Positions 7,085-14,198 of a stretch of 21,225 nucleotides of DNA are shown piece by piece; positions within the stretch are counted from its first letter, which is position 1, and every line of letters starts with the position of its first letter. A program made the translations under genes and the position numbers. The notes beneath the pieces are model-generated. The model was not told where the DNA came from. It worked only from the letters and a program-made list of their open reading frames with translations, and searched no databases. The DNA comes from SAR324 cluster bacterium (GTDB taxonomy: Bacteria > SAR324 > XYD2-FULL-50-16), in the NCBI GenBank assembly GCA_002401295.1, contig NVSR01000040.1, forward strand, positions 1-21,225, written 5' to 3'.

Positions 7085-8344
7085 CTATTGGGATCCCATT
7101 GTACCAGCAGCCAGGAATCGGCGGCCTACAACAGCGATCAATAAAGTGGCAATGAATAACATGACTCCTAGTGCCCCGGCTAAACTCCAGTTCAGGAATA
7201 CATTCACACGCTCCGCAATGAGCATACTAACCATGGTTTCTTTGGCGCCACCCACCAGGGTGGGGGTGATGTAATATCCCAGGGATAAGATAAAGACCAA
7301 AAGCGAACCGGCCGCCACACCCGGTAAGGTTAAGGGTAAATAAATTCTAAAAAAGGCTTGGGCCGGATTGGCGCCCAGATTGAGTGCCGCTTTCACATAA
7401 CTGTCAGGGATGGCTTGCATCACGCTGTAAATCGGTAACAACATAAATGGTAATAAGATATGCACCATCGTCACATAAACGCCAAAGCGATTGTGCATCA
7501 TCTCCAGAGGCGCATCGATCAGCCCTGTCGAAAGCAGAATCTGATTGACCAAACCTTCCCTTTGCAGAATTACAATCCAGGCATAGGTCCTCACTAAAAG
7601 GGAGGTCCAAAATGGGAGCAGGACTAATATCATCAGCATATTGGCTGTTTTTGGCTTGGTATGAGCAATCAAATAGGCCACAGGAAAAGCCAGACACAGT
7701 GCGATCAGTGTCACCATCATACTGATCCCAAAGGTGTTAAGCAGTACTTTGACATAGAGGCGTTCCTCTTCTTCCACTCGCTGCAATCCCCTGCTGGCCG
7801 AGTACTTATAATCCAGGGTTTTTGTCAGATAGAAAGGAGTAAACACCGAACCAATGGATCGAATATCAGCCCAAGTTTCGGCCTTTCCCCAAGCTTGATT
7901 GTGTTGGATAAACCAAGCCTTCATGGAGACCACTTCTTGACGTGGTAGTTTTCTACTGGTTTTTTTCAATAATCGCCACAGTGGTATATCTTGCTGACGG
8001 AAAAGTTTCAATGCTCTGGCCAAGGTATGAGCCTTCTTTGAGGACCTCATATCCTTCGCTAACAGCTGGAAAACCTCTTCTCCCGGAATAACAGCATTAT
8101 CTTCTTGTAATGCCTCATGAAAGCGAGGCAAGTACTCTTTGACCTGCGGCGTGTAAACGCTGTAGAACAGCATGTACACAACGGGCAAAGCAAAAAAGAT
8201 CAATAAAAAGACAACCAATGGAGCGGTTAACCCCAAGGACCTCAAGCGAGAACGCTTTTCCGCATTCCGCAATGCCTTTTTCAAGTGTTTACGATCCTCT
8301 AGCAGATCCAGTGAATCATTCAGTTGTAAGTTCTTGGTTGACAT
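7085..8344 (-). CDS. potB: ABC transporter inner-membrane permease, PotB-like with periplasmic insert
   Basis: A 419-residue permease, longer than E. coli PotB (about 275-285). The N-terminal 36 residues are charged and cytoplasmic, TM1 spans about 38-62, and a largely polar insert of about 135 residues (64-198) precedes the remaining membrane segments, which begin near 203. The EAA loop YVKAALNLGANPAQAFFRIY lies in the second half. LVLLPFWTSLLVRTYAWIV is a family hallmark. Permeases with a comparable insert occur in other proteobacterial polyamine-type importers (from memory), so I read it as a family trait, not a fusion. It starts 27 bp after the binding-protein gene. The Shine-Dalgarno signal is weak, which suggests coupling to upstream translation. 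Confidence 0.87.
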   Translation of the reverse strand: MSTKNLQLNDSLDLLEDRKHLKKALRNAEKRSRLRSLGLTAPLVVFLLIFFALPVVYMLFYSVYTPQVKEYLPRFHEALQEDNAVIPGEEVFQLLAKDMRSSKKAHTLARALKLFRQQDIPLWRLLKKTSRKLPRQEVVSMKAWFIQHNQAWGKAETWADIRSIGSVFTPFYLTKTLDYKYSASRGLQRVEEEERLYVKVLLNTFGISMMVTLIALCLAFPVAYLIAHTKPKTANMLMILVLLPFWTSLLVRTYAWIVILQREGLVNQILLSTGLIDAPLEMMHNRFGVYVTMVHILLPFMLLPIYSVMQAIPDSYVKAALNLGANPAQAFFRIYLPLTLPGVAAGSLLVFILSLGYYITPTLVGGAKETMVSMLIAERVNVFLNWSLAGALGVMLFIATLLIAVVGRRFLAAGTMGSQ

Positions 8345-8371
8345 TGCCCATTTAGTCTAAAGAGTTATCGG

Positions 8372-9421
8372 TTATCTTAGTAACCAGGATTGGAAACGCT
8401 CATTGATGTACTCACCATTCTCATTCCAAAACTCAGGGTCCATCATTCTGCCTTTGGCCAGATTGACAGCATAAGTCGGTAAATTAGGCTTCATGTCATC
8501 GGAAACAAAAGCAATGGCATCTTTTACGATTGGACCATAGGGGATGTATTTGGTTTGTTCAGCTTGCTGCTTGGGCGTGCTGGCAAAACGTATGAAATCC
8601 ATGGCTTCTTTTTTATTTTTAGATCCCTTAGGCACAACTAGTACCTCAATTTCCATCAGGTGTGCATCCCAGACAGTTTTGAAGTTTTTACCTTCGTCTC
8701 TGTTCGCATTGAAAATCCGACCATTATAAGCTGAAGTCATGGCGACTTCACCATCCGATAGGATTTGTGCGGACTGAGCTCCAGAGGACCACCAGATAAC
8801 CTGGTCTTTAATTTGATCCAACTTTTTGAAAGCCCGTCGTAATCCCGCATCGGTTCCCAAAACCTTGTAGACATCTTTCAAGGAGACACCATCAGCAACC
8901 AAGGCAAATTCGAGGGTACTTTTAGGATTTTTTCTCAAGCCTCGTTTGCCCGGCCATTTTTTAAGATTCCAGAAATCTTGGATCGTAGTGGGACCATCCT
9001 TGATCTTATCGCCATCGTATCCAATCACATAGGAGTAGACGATAGAACCCACACCACACTCATTAATACCAGCGGCGATGAATCGATCTTTATCTCCCAT
9101 GGAATCCCAATCAATCGGCTCCAGGTAGCCCTCTTCGCAAAGACGGTTGGCTTCCGATTGCTCCATGTCGATCACATCCCAGACAGTTCGACCTGCATTC
9201 ACCATGGCAATGATTTTGCCGGACTCTCCATCATAAGAAGCTTCATTTATCTTAATCCCCGTTTTTGCGGTGAAAGGCTTAAGATAAGCTTCTCTCTGAC
9301 TGGTTTGATAGGCACCGCCAAAAGAGGTAAAGGTCAAAGTTTTGGCTTCTAAGGCGCCAAAACCCAGAGCTGCGGAAAATGCTATGAGAGAAATGAGCTT
9401 TTTTCGACTATTTTTCAACAT
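8372..9421 (-). CDS. Periplasmic substrate-binding protein of a polyamine-type ABC importer
   Basis: A 349-residue secreted protein. Residues 1-26 form a classical signal peptide: the basic stretch KNSRKK, a hydrophobic core LISLIAFSAALGFGAL and a probable cut after LEA. The mature part begins KTLTFTSFGGAYQ, a typical opening of SBP_bac_8 (PotD/PotF-like) binding proteins. The FASTPKQQAEQTKYIPYGP segment near residue 280 is the usual C-terminal family signature. It would capture the ligand and deliver it to the two permeases directly downstream. GGAG lies about 7 nt before the ATG at 9421. The ligand is not readable from sequence; a diamine, GABA or 5-aminovalerate fits the neighbours. The gap of 147 bp to the ATPase gene holds a hairpin. 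Confidence 0.88.
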   Translation of the reverse strand: MLKNSRKKLISLIAFSAALGFGALEAKTLTFTSFGGAYQTSQREAYLKPFTAKTGIKINEASYDGESGKIIAMVNAGRTVWDVIDMEQSEANRLCEEGYLEPIDWDSMGDKDRFIAAGINECGVGSIVYSYVIGYDGDKIKDGPTTIQDFWNLKKWPGKRGLRKNPKSTLEFALVADGVSLKDVYKVLGTDAGLRRAFKKLDQIKDQVIWWSSGAQSAQILSDGEVAMTSAYNGRIFNANRDEGKNFKTVWDAHLMEIEVLVVPKGSKNKKEAMDFIRFASTPKQQAEQTKYIPYGPIVKDAIAFVSDDMKPNLPTYAVNLAKGRMMDPEFWNENGEYINERFQSWLLR

Positions 9422-9473
9422 TAGTTACTCCTTAATCTTGGTTTTTGGTTACTGTCTTATCGCCTATAAAGTA

Positions 9474-9490
9474 GAAGATCGAAGATCTTC
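9474..9490. repeat. Short perfect hairpin between the ATPase and binding-protein genes
   Basis: GAAGATC (9474-9480) and GATCTTC (9484-9490) form a 7-bp stem with a 3-nt loop. It lies about 50 bp upstream of the binding-protein start in the direction of transcription. No T-tract follows on the minus strand. It may stabilise or adjust expression of the downstream binding protein, or be an operator; the sequence does not decide. Confidence 0.4.
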
Positions 9491-9568
9491 CACCTTAATC
9501 ACTAAAGGGTAAAAAAACTTTCTCCAACTAGTTCCTCACTGCTTGGTACAGGTGAGGATAACTACCTA

Positions 9569-10672
9569 TCAAATCCTATCCAAGGCTCTGCAATGCTCTG
9601 CCTGCCAGCCGACAGTAATATCATCCCCTTCCCGAATCCTAGCTATAGCATCGTTATTAGGGAGCTTGATCATAAACTCTTCGTTTTGACCTAGCCGAAT
9701 GCGGAAACGGTTGTGGTCTCCCAGATAAATTTGCTCTAAAACCTTAGCCTTGACGGCATTGGCGCATTGATTGGGCTCCGGGTTTAACAATACACGTTCA
9801 GGTCTGATGGATAAGGTAGTAGGATCACCTATGGACTGAACATTAATCGGAATGGCGTCGATGTTTGTTCCATCCTCCAACTTGACCTGACAGTGTTTGC
9901 CCTCCAGAGCGATAACCACTCCATTCATGTGGTTATTTTCCCCAATAAAACTGGCCACAAAGGAGTTAATGGGTGCCTCATAGAGGACTTCAGGATTGTC
10001 GATCTGTTGGATAATGCCATCACTAAAAACCGCCACACGATCAGACATGGTCAATGCCTCTGATTGATCATGGGTGACGTAAATAATAGTAATCCCCAAG
10101 TTTTCATGGATGTGTTTGATCTCCATCTGCATAGTTTCCCGCAGTTGTTTGTCCAGAGCTCCCAGTGGCTCGTCCATGAGCACCAATTCAGGGTCAAAGA
10201 CCAAAGCTCTGGCGACTGCCACACGTTGTTGCTGTCCTCCCGATAATTGAGCGGGTTTGCGCTTAATAAACTGTTGGAGCTGTACCATATCCAAAGATTC
10301 CTCTGCCTTTTTCATGGCTTTTGCTTTCGACATCTTGCGCATCAATAAAGGGAAGGCCACATTTTCCTGAATTGTCATGTGGGGAAACAGGGCATAATTT
10401 TGGAAGACCATCCCAAAATTACGCTTATATGGCGGGATATTTTTGATGGATTTACCATTGAGCAGAATGTCTCCACTCGTTGGGGTGCCAAACCCCGCTA
10501 GCATCATCAAGCAGGTACTCTTTCCGGAACCAGAAGGCCCCAACAAGGTTAGAAACTCCCCCTTGCTGATCTCTAAATCCAATCCTTTGATGACAATATG
10601 TTCCCCATCATAGGTTTTGGTTACATTCTGAAATTGAACGAGAGCTGAGCGATCAGGTGAAGAGTAATTCAT
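9569..10672 (-). CDS. potA: ABC transporter ATP-binding protein, PotA-like
   Basis: A 367-residue ATPase that energises import at the inner face of the membrane. Walker A is GPSGSGKST (45-53), the Q-loop is near FQNYALFPH (90-98), the signature is LSGGQQQRVAVARAL (143-157), Walker B is LVLMDEP (163-169) and the H-loop is H201 in IIYVTHDQSEAL. The C-terminal 120 residues are the TOBE_2 regulatory domain usual for the PotA/MalK group. The length is normal (E. coli PotA is 378). AAGGA lies about 8 nt before the ATG at 10672. It is the first gene of the minus-strand series and faces the regulator gene across a 514-bp control region. Confidence 0.9.
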   Translation of the reverse strand: MNYSSPDRSALVQFQNVTKTYDGEHIVIKGLDLEISKGEFLTLLGPSGSGKSTCLMMLAGFGTPTSGDILLNGKSIKNIPPYKRNFGMVFQNYALFPHMTIQENVAFPLLMRKMSKAKAMKKAEESLDMVQLQQFIKRKPAQLSGGQQQRVAVARALVFDPELVLMDEPLGALDKQLRETMQMEIKHIHENLGITIIYVTHDQSEALTMSDRVAVFSDGIIQQIDNPEVLYEAPINSFVASFIGENNHMNGVVIALEGKHCQVKLEDGTNIDAIPINVQSIGDPTTLSIRPERVLLNPEPNQCANAVKAKVLEQIYLGDHNRFRIRLGQNEEFMIKLPNNDAIARIREGDDITVGWQAEHCRALDRI

Positions 10673-10858
10673 GATTTCTATCCTTCGAAGCTGACAATAT
10701 TAGAGTAGGGATTGACGATGTTCTAATTTGCAATGATATTTTGCATCAGATTGCTTTCTGGCCTAAATTCAAATGAGGTTTTCTTTATGATGATCTATCA
10801 ATCAAAAAATAGGATTCCGGCTTTATGCAAATTTAAGCAAAAAAATAAAATTCATTTA

Positions 10859-10904
10859 TTTACAGATATTTAACACAATAAAAACAAGGAAAAATATCTG
10901 TAAA
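10859..10904. promoter_or_regulatory. Candidate operator: perfect 13-bp inverted repeat
   Basis: TTTACAGATATTT at 10859-10871 is the exact reverse complement of 10892-10904, with 20 bp between. The half-site centres are 33 bp apart, close to three helical turns, so two dimers or a looped dimer could bind the same face. It lies about 190 bp before potA and 280 bp before the regulator gene. The regulator next door, with its Fis-type helix-turn-helix, is the natural candidate ligand. This is inference; a hairpin in RNA is less likely given the long loop. Confidence 0.5.
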
Positions 10905-11020
10905 ACATCGTTTTGTCTTTTACATGGAAGGGTATAACACGGGGTTTTTTAAATAGGAAGAAAAAAAATGCAATTCTTCAATTTTATGAATATACTAACA
11001 GTTCTTACAAACTCATTATG

Positions 11021-11049
11021 TTGATTTTATTAATTATGTTGTTTATCAT
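11021..11049 (+). promoter_or_regulatory. Probable sigma-70-type promoter of the regulator gene
   Basis: TTGATT at 11021-11026 and TATCAT at 11044-11049 are separated by 17 bp, matching TTGACA in 4 of 6 and TATAAT in 5 of 6 positions. Transcription would begin near 11056, leaving a leader of about 130 nt before the ATG at 11187. The predicted start falls inside the dyad at 11048-11064. In such AT-rich DNA chance matches are common, so this stays a candidate. Confidence 0.45.
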
Positions 11050-11071
11050 TGCATTTTATGCAATTTTGCAT
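11048..11071. promoter_or_regulatory. Overlapping ATTGCAT/ATGCAAT dyads at the predicted transcription start
   Basis: ATTGCAT (11048-11054) and ATGCAAT (11058-11064) form a perfect 7-3-7 dyad. The right half is reused in a second dyad, ATGCAA (11058-11063) with TTGCAT (11066-11071). The position over the -10 element and start site is that of a repressor or autoregulatory operator. The same hexamers recur near 10730, 10741 and 10824 towards potA. Confidence 0.4.
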
Positions 11072-11186
11072 AAATATGTTTTTATAAATCAAATGTTTTT
11101 CTAAGACTCTTTTAACGAGCCCTTTGAAAGGTGAGAGATTACATCGGCATTGATGGGAATAAAAATCCAGACAACTCAAAATAATC

Positions 11187-12896
11187 ATGAATACAAATTA
11201 CCAGGAATCAACCTTTCAGCATGTTTTAGAGAGCCTACCTTTAGGCTTAATCCTTTTGAATACAGAGGGAGAAATATCCTTTTGTAATGTACAGGCTGCG
11301 CAACTCTTGAGCATGGAGGTTCATCAACTTGTGGGCCAAGCTGCCGGTTCTTGCTGGCCTCCCTTAGCAACAGCAATTCAAGCAGGTCTGGAGCAAGGTC
11401 AGCACTCTTACGGCCAGGAGATGAGAGGCACACTGGCTCCTTTGACCATTGATTTGATTCCTTTGGAGCAAGGGCTACTCTGCCTTTTCAAGCATCAAAA
11501 ACAGACGCGGGAATTATCTTCGGGGATCCATAAGGAAGTGGAAATCATCCTTGATTCCTCTTTTGATGGTTTTTGGATTTGTGACAGCCAGGGTACCGTT
11601 CTGCACCTCAACAAGGCTGCTGAAAAAATCAATGATATTAAGGCAAAGCAGATTATCGGACAGAAGGTGGAACATCTGGTATTTGCGGACTTAATCGATC
11701 GTTCCATCACGATGGAGGTGATCAAAACCGGGAAACCCCAGACTTTTGCGCAGCATCTCAAAAATGGGAAAAAGGTGTTGTCTACAGGTAACCCTGTCTT
11801 CGATGAGCAAGGCAAGCTTTCTCTGATCGTTGTGAATGAACGAGATATCACGGAACTCAATAAACTGCGTTATGAATTGGAAGAGTCTTACAAGCAAATT
11901 GAGGGATACCGCTCGGAGATCGATTCGTTACAAGTACGACAAAAAGTTTTTTCCAAGTCTTTGATCCGCAGTGAAATCATGAGTCGTCTCTTCAATTTGG
12001 CCATCAAAGCGGCGCATTTGGATTCCACCGTTGTCTTACAGGGGGAAACCGGGGTTGGCAGCAGGGAGTTTGCTCAACTGATTCACCATGCCTCGCCACG
12101 CAAAGAAAAACCTTTTGTCTATCTTGATTGTACGGCTATTCCCGAATCGAGCTTGGAATTGGAATTATTTGGGGATGAAAGAGGAGAGGGCTTTGCCCAT
12201 CATTCGCAGCCTAAGATTGGTTTTTTTGAACTGGCCAATGGCGGCACTTTAATGATTGATGAAATTGAGGCTTTACCACTTTATATCCAAACGAAAATCC
12301 AACATTTTCTCCAAAATCAGCGAGTGACAAGGGTTGGTGGACAAGTGAGTCACCAAGTAGATATTCGAATTGTCGTGGGGACACACGAAAATCTGGAATC
12401 ACTGGTGCGGGAGAAGAAATTTCGCAAGGATTTATTTTTACGGCTAAATATAGTTCCCATCCTGTTGCCTCCTTTGCGGGATCGAGTAGAAGATATTCCC
12501 CCATTGATTGAACATTATCTCAATAAGTTTAACGCTTGCAGTAAAACCAACAAAACCATCCATCCCAAAGCGATGGATTTACTTTGCTGTTATCGTTTTC
12601 CTGGCAACATGTTAGAACTGGCGAATTTAATTGAACAACTGGTGGTTTTAGTCGCAGAAGATTGCATTACGGAAGAGCACTTACCTGCCAAAATTCGAAT
12701 TGATGCGTCCTGGTTGGGTGGGATCAAAGAACAAGGTTGGAAATTACCAGAGGCAGTGGAAAAATTAGAAAGGGAAATGATTCAGGAAGCCTTGGAAAAA
12801 CACCCTAATCAGCGCCAAGCCTCTAAAGTGCTGGGCATTGACCAATCGACATTGTCACGAAAACTCAAGAAATATAAAATTCAGTTAAAAGCGTAA
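11187..12896 (+). CDS. PAS-PAS-AAA+-Fis transcriptional regulator with a degenerate AAA+ domain
   Basis: A 569-residue cytoplasmic regulator of the NtrC/TyrR superfamily. PAS domains lie at about 8-95 and 115-230, a coiled coil at 230-255, the AAA+ domain at 265-500 and a Fis-type helix-turn-helix at 530-566 (QASKVLGIDQSTLSRKLKKY). Walker B (LMIDE, D358-E359) and the arginine finger region FRKDLFLRLN (412-421) are intact. Walker A reads GETGVGSR (286-293), with Ser292 in place of the essential Lys. The GAFTGA sigma-54 loop is absent: ERG is followed by EGFAHHSQPK from 334. The sensor II GNVREL reads GNMLEL, with Leu476 for Arg. It probably cannot hydrolyse ATP or activate sigma-54 and may work like TyrR with sigma-70. 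It is divergent from potA. The ATG at 11187 is the first ATG after an in-frame stop at 11160; no strong ribosome site is visible. Confidence 0.85.
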   Translation: MNTNYQESTFQHVLESLPLGLILLNTEGEISFCNVQAAQLLSMEVHQLVGQAAGSCWPPLATAIQAGLEQGQHSYGQEMRGTLAPLTIDLIPLEQGLLCLFKHQKQTRELSSGIHKEVEIILDSSFDGFWICDSQGTVLHLNKAAEKINDIKAKQIIGQKVEHLVFADLIDRSITMEVIKTGKPQTFAQHLKNGKKVLSTGNPVFDEQGKLSLIVVNERDITELNKLRYELEESYKQIEGYRSEIDSLQVRQKVFSKSLIRSEIMSRLFNLAIKAAHLDSTVVLQGETGVGSREFAQLIHHASPRKEKPFVYLDCTAIPESSLELELFGDERGEGFAHHSQPKIGFFELANGGTLMIDEIEALPLYIQTKIQHFLQNQRVTRVGGQVSHQVDIRIVVGTHENLESLVREKKFRKDLFLRLNIVPILLPPLRDRVEDIPPLIEHYLNKFNACSKTNKTIHPKAMDLLCCYRFPGNMLELANLIEQLVVLVAEDCITEEHLPAKIRIDASWLGGIKEQGWKLPEAVEKLEREMIQEALEKHPNQRQASKVLGIDQSTLSRKLKKYKIQLKA

Positions 12897-12964
12897 TGAT
12901 AGCTTTTTCTTCAAGTATAGCCTCCAAAATTAGACTAGGGATAAGGGTACCTCTTAGAAGCATG

Positions 12965-12983
12965 GGCAGGTTTGTCTCCTGCC
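12965..12983. terminator. Hairpin between convergent regulator and UbiA-like genes
   Basis: GGCAGG (12965-12970) and CCTGCC (12978-12983) form a 6-bp GC-rich stem with a 7-nt loop. It abuts the stop codon of the minus-strand UbiA-like gene and lies 68 bp past the regulator's stop. No clear T-run follows on either strand, so it may be only a weak bidirectional terminator. Confidence 0.35.
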
Positions 12984-13787
12984 TTAAAATAAAACAGCGA
13001 TCAATCCCCCTACCAGTAAGGACCCGTCAATAAACAGCAATCCATATCGCTCATCATCACGAAACCAAATGAGGGAAAGTAACGTGGCCAGGGGAACCGC
13101 TGTCAGTGAAAACACAACCTCCGGGCCCAGGACGCCACAAATAATCCCCACTATAGCCAACAGACGAGTAAAATATAAAGTAAACTCTCTGGACAGCAAG
13201 GAAACTCCTGCCTCAGCATCTCGTATATTTGAGGCAATGATATTAGCGAAGATCGGTAACCCAATCACTGTCAGCACCCAACCCAAATGGGCGGGCTTAA
13301 CACTAGAGAATGCCGGCAAAAAAACAACCACACTAACCCAGGTGAGGGTGATATACGCTTCTTTGAAAAAAAGGAATCGCTTCAAATAGGGGTGCCCTAC
13401 ACCAACGATAAAAACCACCACCAATAACAGGATTGCTTTCAGTGGCAGAAAAAAGAGCAGCCCAAAGGAACAAGCCCCCGCAATCACCGTCACATAAAAA
13501 AGGAGAGCAAAGTGCCGGGTGATAAAAGTACTCCGGTCAGGTGAGCTCAAGCGGTCCCGGTTCAAGTCCCAAAGGCGATCCAAATTATAGATCACCAAAC
13601 TGCCCAGCATGGCAATCCCCACCACGAAGAAAGAAGGTTCGATCTCCATCGCCAGGGATGCGGCCCAACTCAAAGCTCCCGCAACTCCAAGTATCCAAAT
13701 ACTTGAAAAAATGAGCAGATCAAAAAATTGACGAATTTTCTCGCTAAGGTTTTCCATAGAACATGGCAATAGCTTAAGACTGTTCAC
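12984..13787 (-). CDS. UbiA-like polytopic membrane protein (putative prenyltransferase family)
   Basis: A 267-residue, strongly hydrophobic protein with about eight membrane segments. YNLDRLWDLNRD (67-78) carries N68, D70, D74 and D78, matching the first aspartate-rich motif of UbiA prenyltransferases that binds diphosphate through Mg2+. ASNIRDAEAG (185-194) with N187, D190 and E192 resembles the second. It is slightly shorter than UbiA (about 290), and the motifs are not canonical, so enzyme activity and substrate are open. No quinone or haem gene is adjacent. Translation could begin at GTG 13787 or at ATG 13757; neither has a clear ribosome site. It runs convergent to the AAA+ regulator and divergent from the hydrolase gene. 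Confidence 0.65.
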   Translation of the reverse strand: MNSLKLLPCSMENLSEKIRQFFDLLIFSSIWILGVAGALSWAASLAMEIEPSFFVVGIAMLGSLVIYNLDRLWDLNRDRLSSPDRSTFITRHFALLFYVTVIAGACSFGLLFFLPLKAILLLVVVFIVGVGHPYLKRFLFFKEAYITLTWVSVVVFLPAFSSVKPAHLGWVLTVIGLPIFANIIASNIRDAEAGVSLLSREFTLYFTRLLAIVGIICGVLGPEVVFSLTAVPLATLLSLIWFRDDERYGLLFIDGSLLVGGLIAVLF

Positions 13788-14198
13788 AGGAGTTCAGCAT
13801 GGTTTTGGTAACTAAGGGAATGGAACTATTTATCGGCATATAAAAAGCTTTCCAGGGTTTTATAGCTAGTTTTCATAATTTCCGCTACCACCATTCCAAA
13901 AAGGAATTGGATCGTTTACGGTCCTCAAAGATCCCTCTTTCCAAAACTCAAGCTACATTTTCCCTCCAGTTCCAGCCCAAGAAAAATAAACACTATTAAA
14001 ATGAGTGTTTATTCAGGTTGCAGGCATCCCTCTCCCATTTTCCATTTAACTTCCCAGAAGGAACTGATAAACTGTCATTATTTTCCTTCACTAAAAAACT
14101 ATTGATATTATTAATAATATAAGGAGGATAGCCAAGATAAAAATTATTTAGAGTTATTGTTTTTGGAAATTTGTCTATCAATTTGTGAAAGGGAAGCT
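13788..14198. promoter_or_regulatory. Divergent intergenic region with two palindromes and an orphan Shine-Dalgarno-like site
   Basis: The 411 bp hold no credible gene. AATAAACACT (13985-13994) and AGTGTTTATT (14004-14013) form a perfect 10-bp dyad with 9 bp between. A 16-bp perfect palindrome (ATATTATT then AATAATAT) lies at 14105-14120. Directly after it, AAGGAGG at 14121-14127 is a near-ideal Shine-Dalgarno sequence with no ATG, GTG or TTG at a usable distance. All sit within 215 bp of the lipoprotein gene and may be its control sites. Confidence 0.45.
14188..14194 (+). promoter_or_regulatory. Ribosome binding site fixing the start of the hydrolase lipoprotein
   Basis: AAAGGGA ends 4 nt before the ATG at 14199. 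The alternative upstream TTG (14157) lacks such a site and would add 14 residues ahead of the signal peptide, so 14199 is preferred. Confidence 0.6.

Larger units (their letters stand above)
10673..11186. promoter_or_regulatory. Divergent, AT-rich control region between potA and the AAA+ regulator
   Basis: The 514 bp separate divergent genes and are far more AT-rich than the coding DNA. They hold a 13-bp perfect inverted repeat (10859-10904), a sigma-70-like promoter facing the regulator (11021-11049) and repeated TTGCAT/TTGCAA/ATGCAA hexamers (near 10730, 10741, 10824, 11049, 11058, 11066). A by-eye scan of both strands found no GG-N10-GC sigma-54 core. I found no convincing potA-facing sigma-70 promoter: the nearest, TAATAT on the minus strand near 10696-10701, has a poor -35. 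A small frame at 10913-11104 crosses the promoter and is not accepted as a gene. Confidence 0.6.

Noticed and set aside
7085..8344. Reading the long permease as a gene fusion
   Set aside because: The insert lies between TM1 and TM2 within one permease domain, and similar long permeases are known in this importer group.
10859..10904. A TyrR box in the 13-bp inverted repeat
   Set aside because: The TyrR box is TGTAAA-N6-TTTACA; here the half-sites are in the opposite order and 34 bp apart.
10913..11104. Small membrane-like protein of 63 codons with one hydrophobic segment
   Set aside because: TTG start without a ribosome site, and it crosses the candidate promoter and dyads. Hydrophobic codons are expected by chance in such AT-rich DNA. 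Ribosome profiling could reverse this.
10673..11186. A sigma-54 promoter for the operon, expected from the NtrC-like neighbour
   Set aside because: No GG-N10-GC core was found on either strand by eye, and the regulator lacks the GAFTGA loop.
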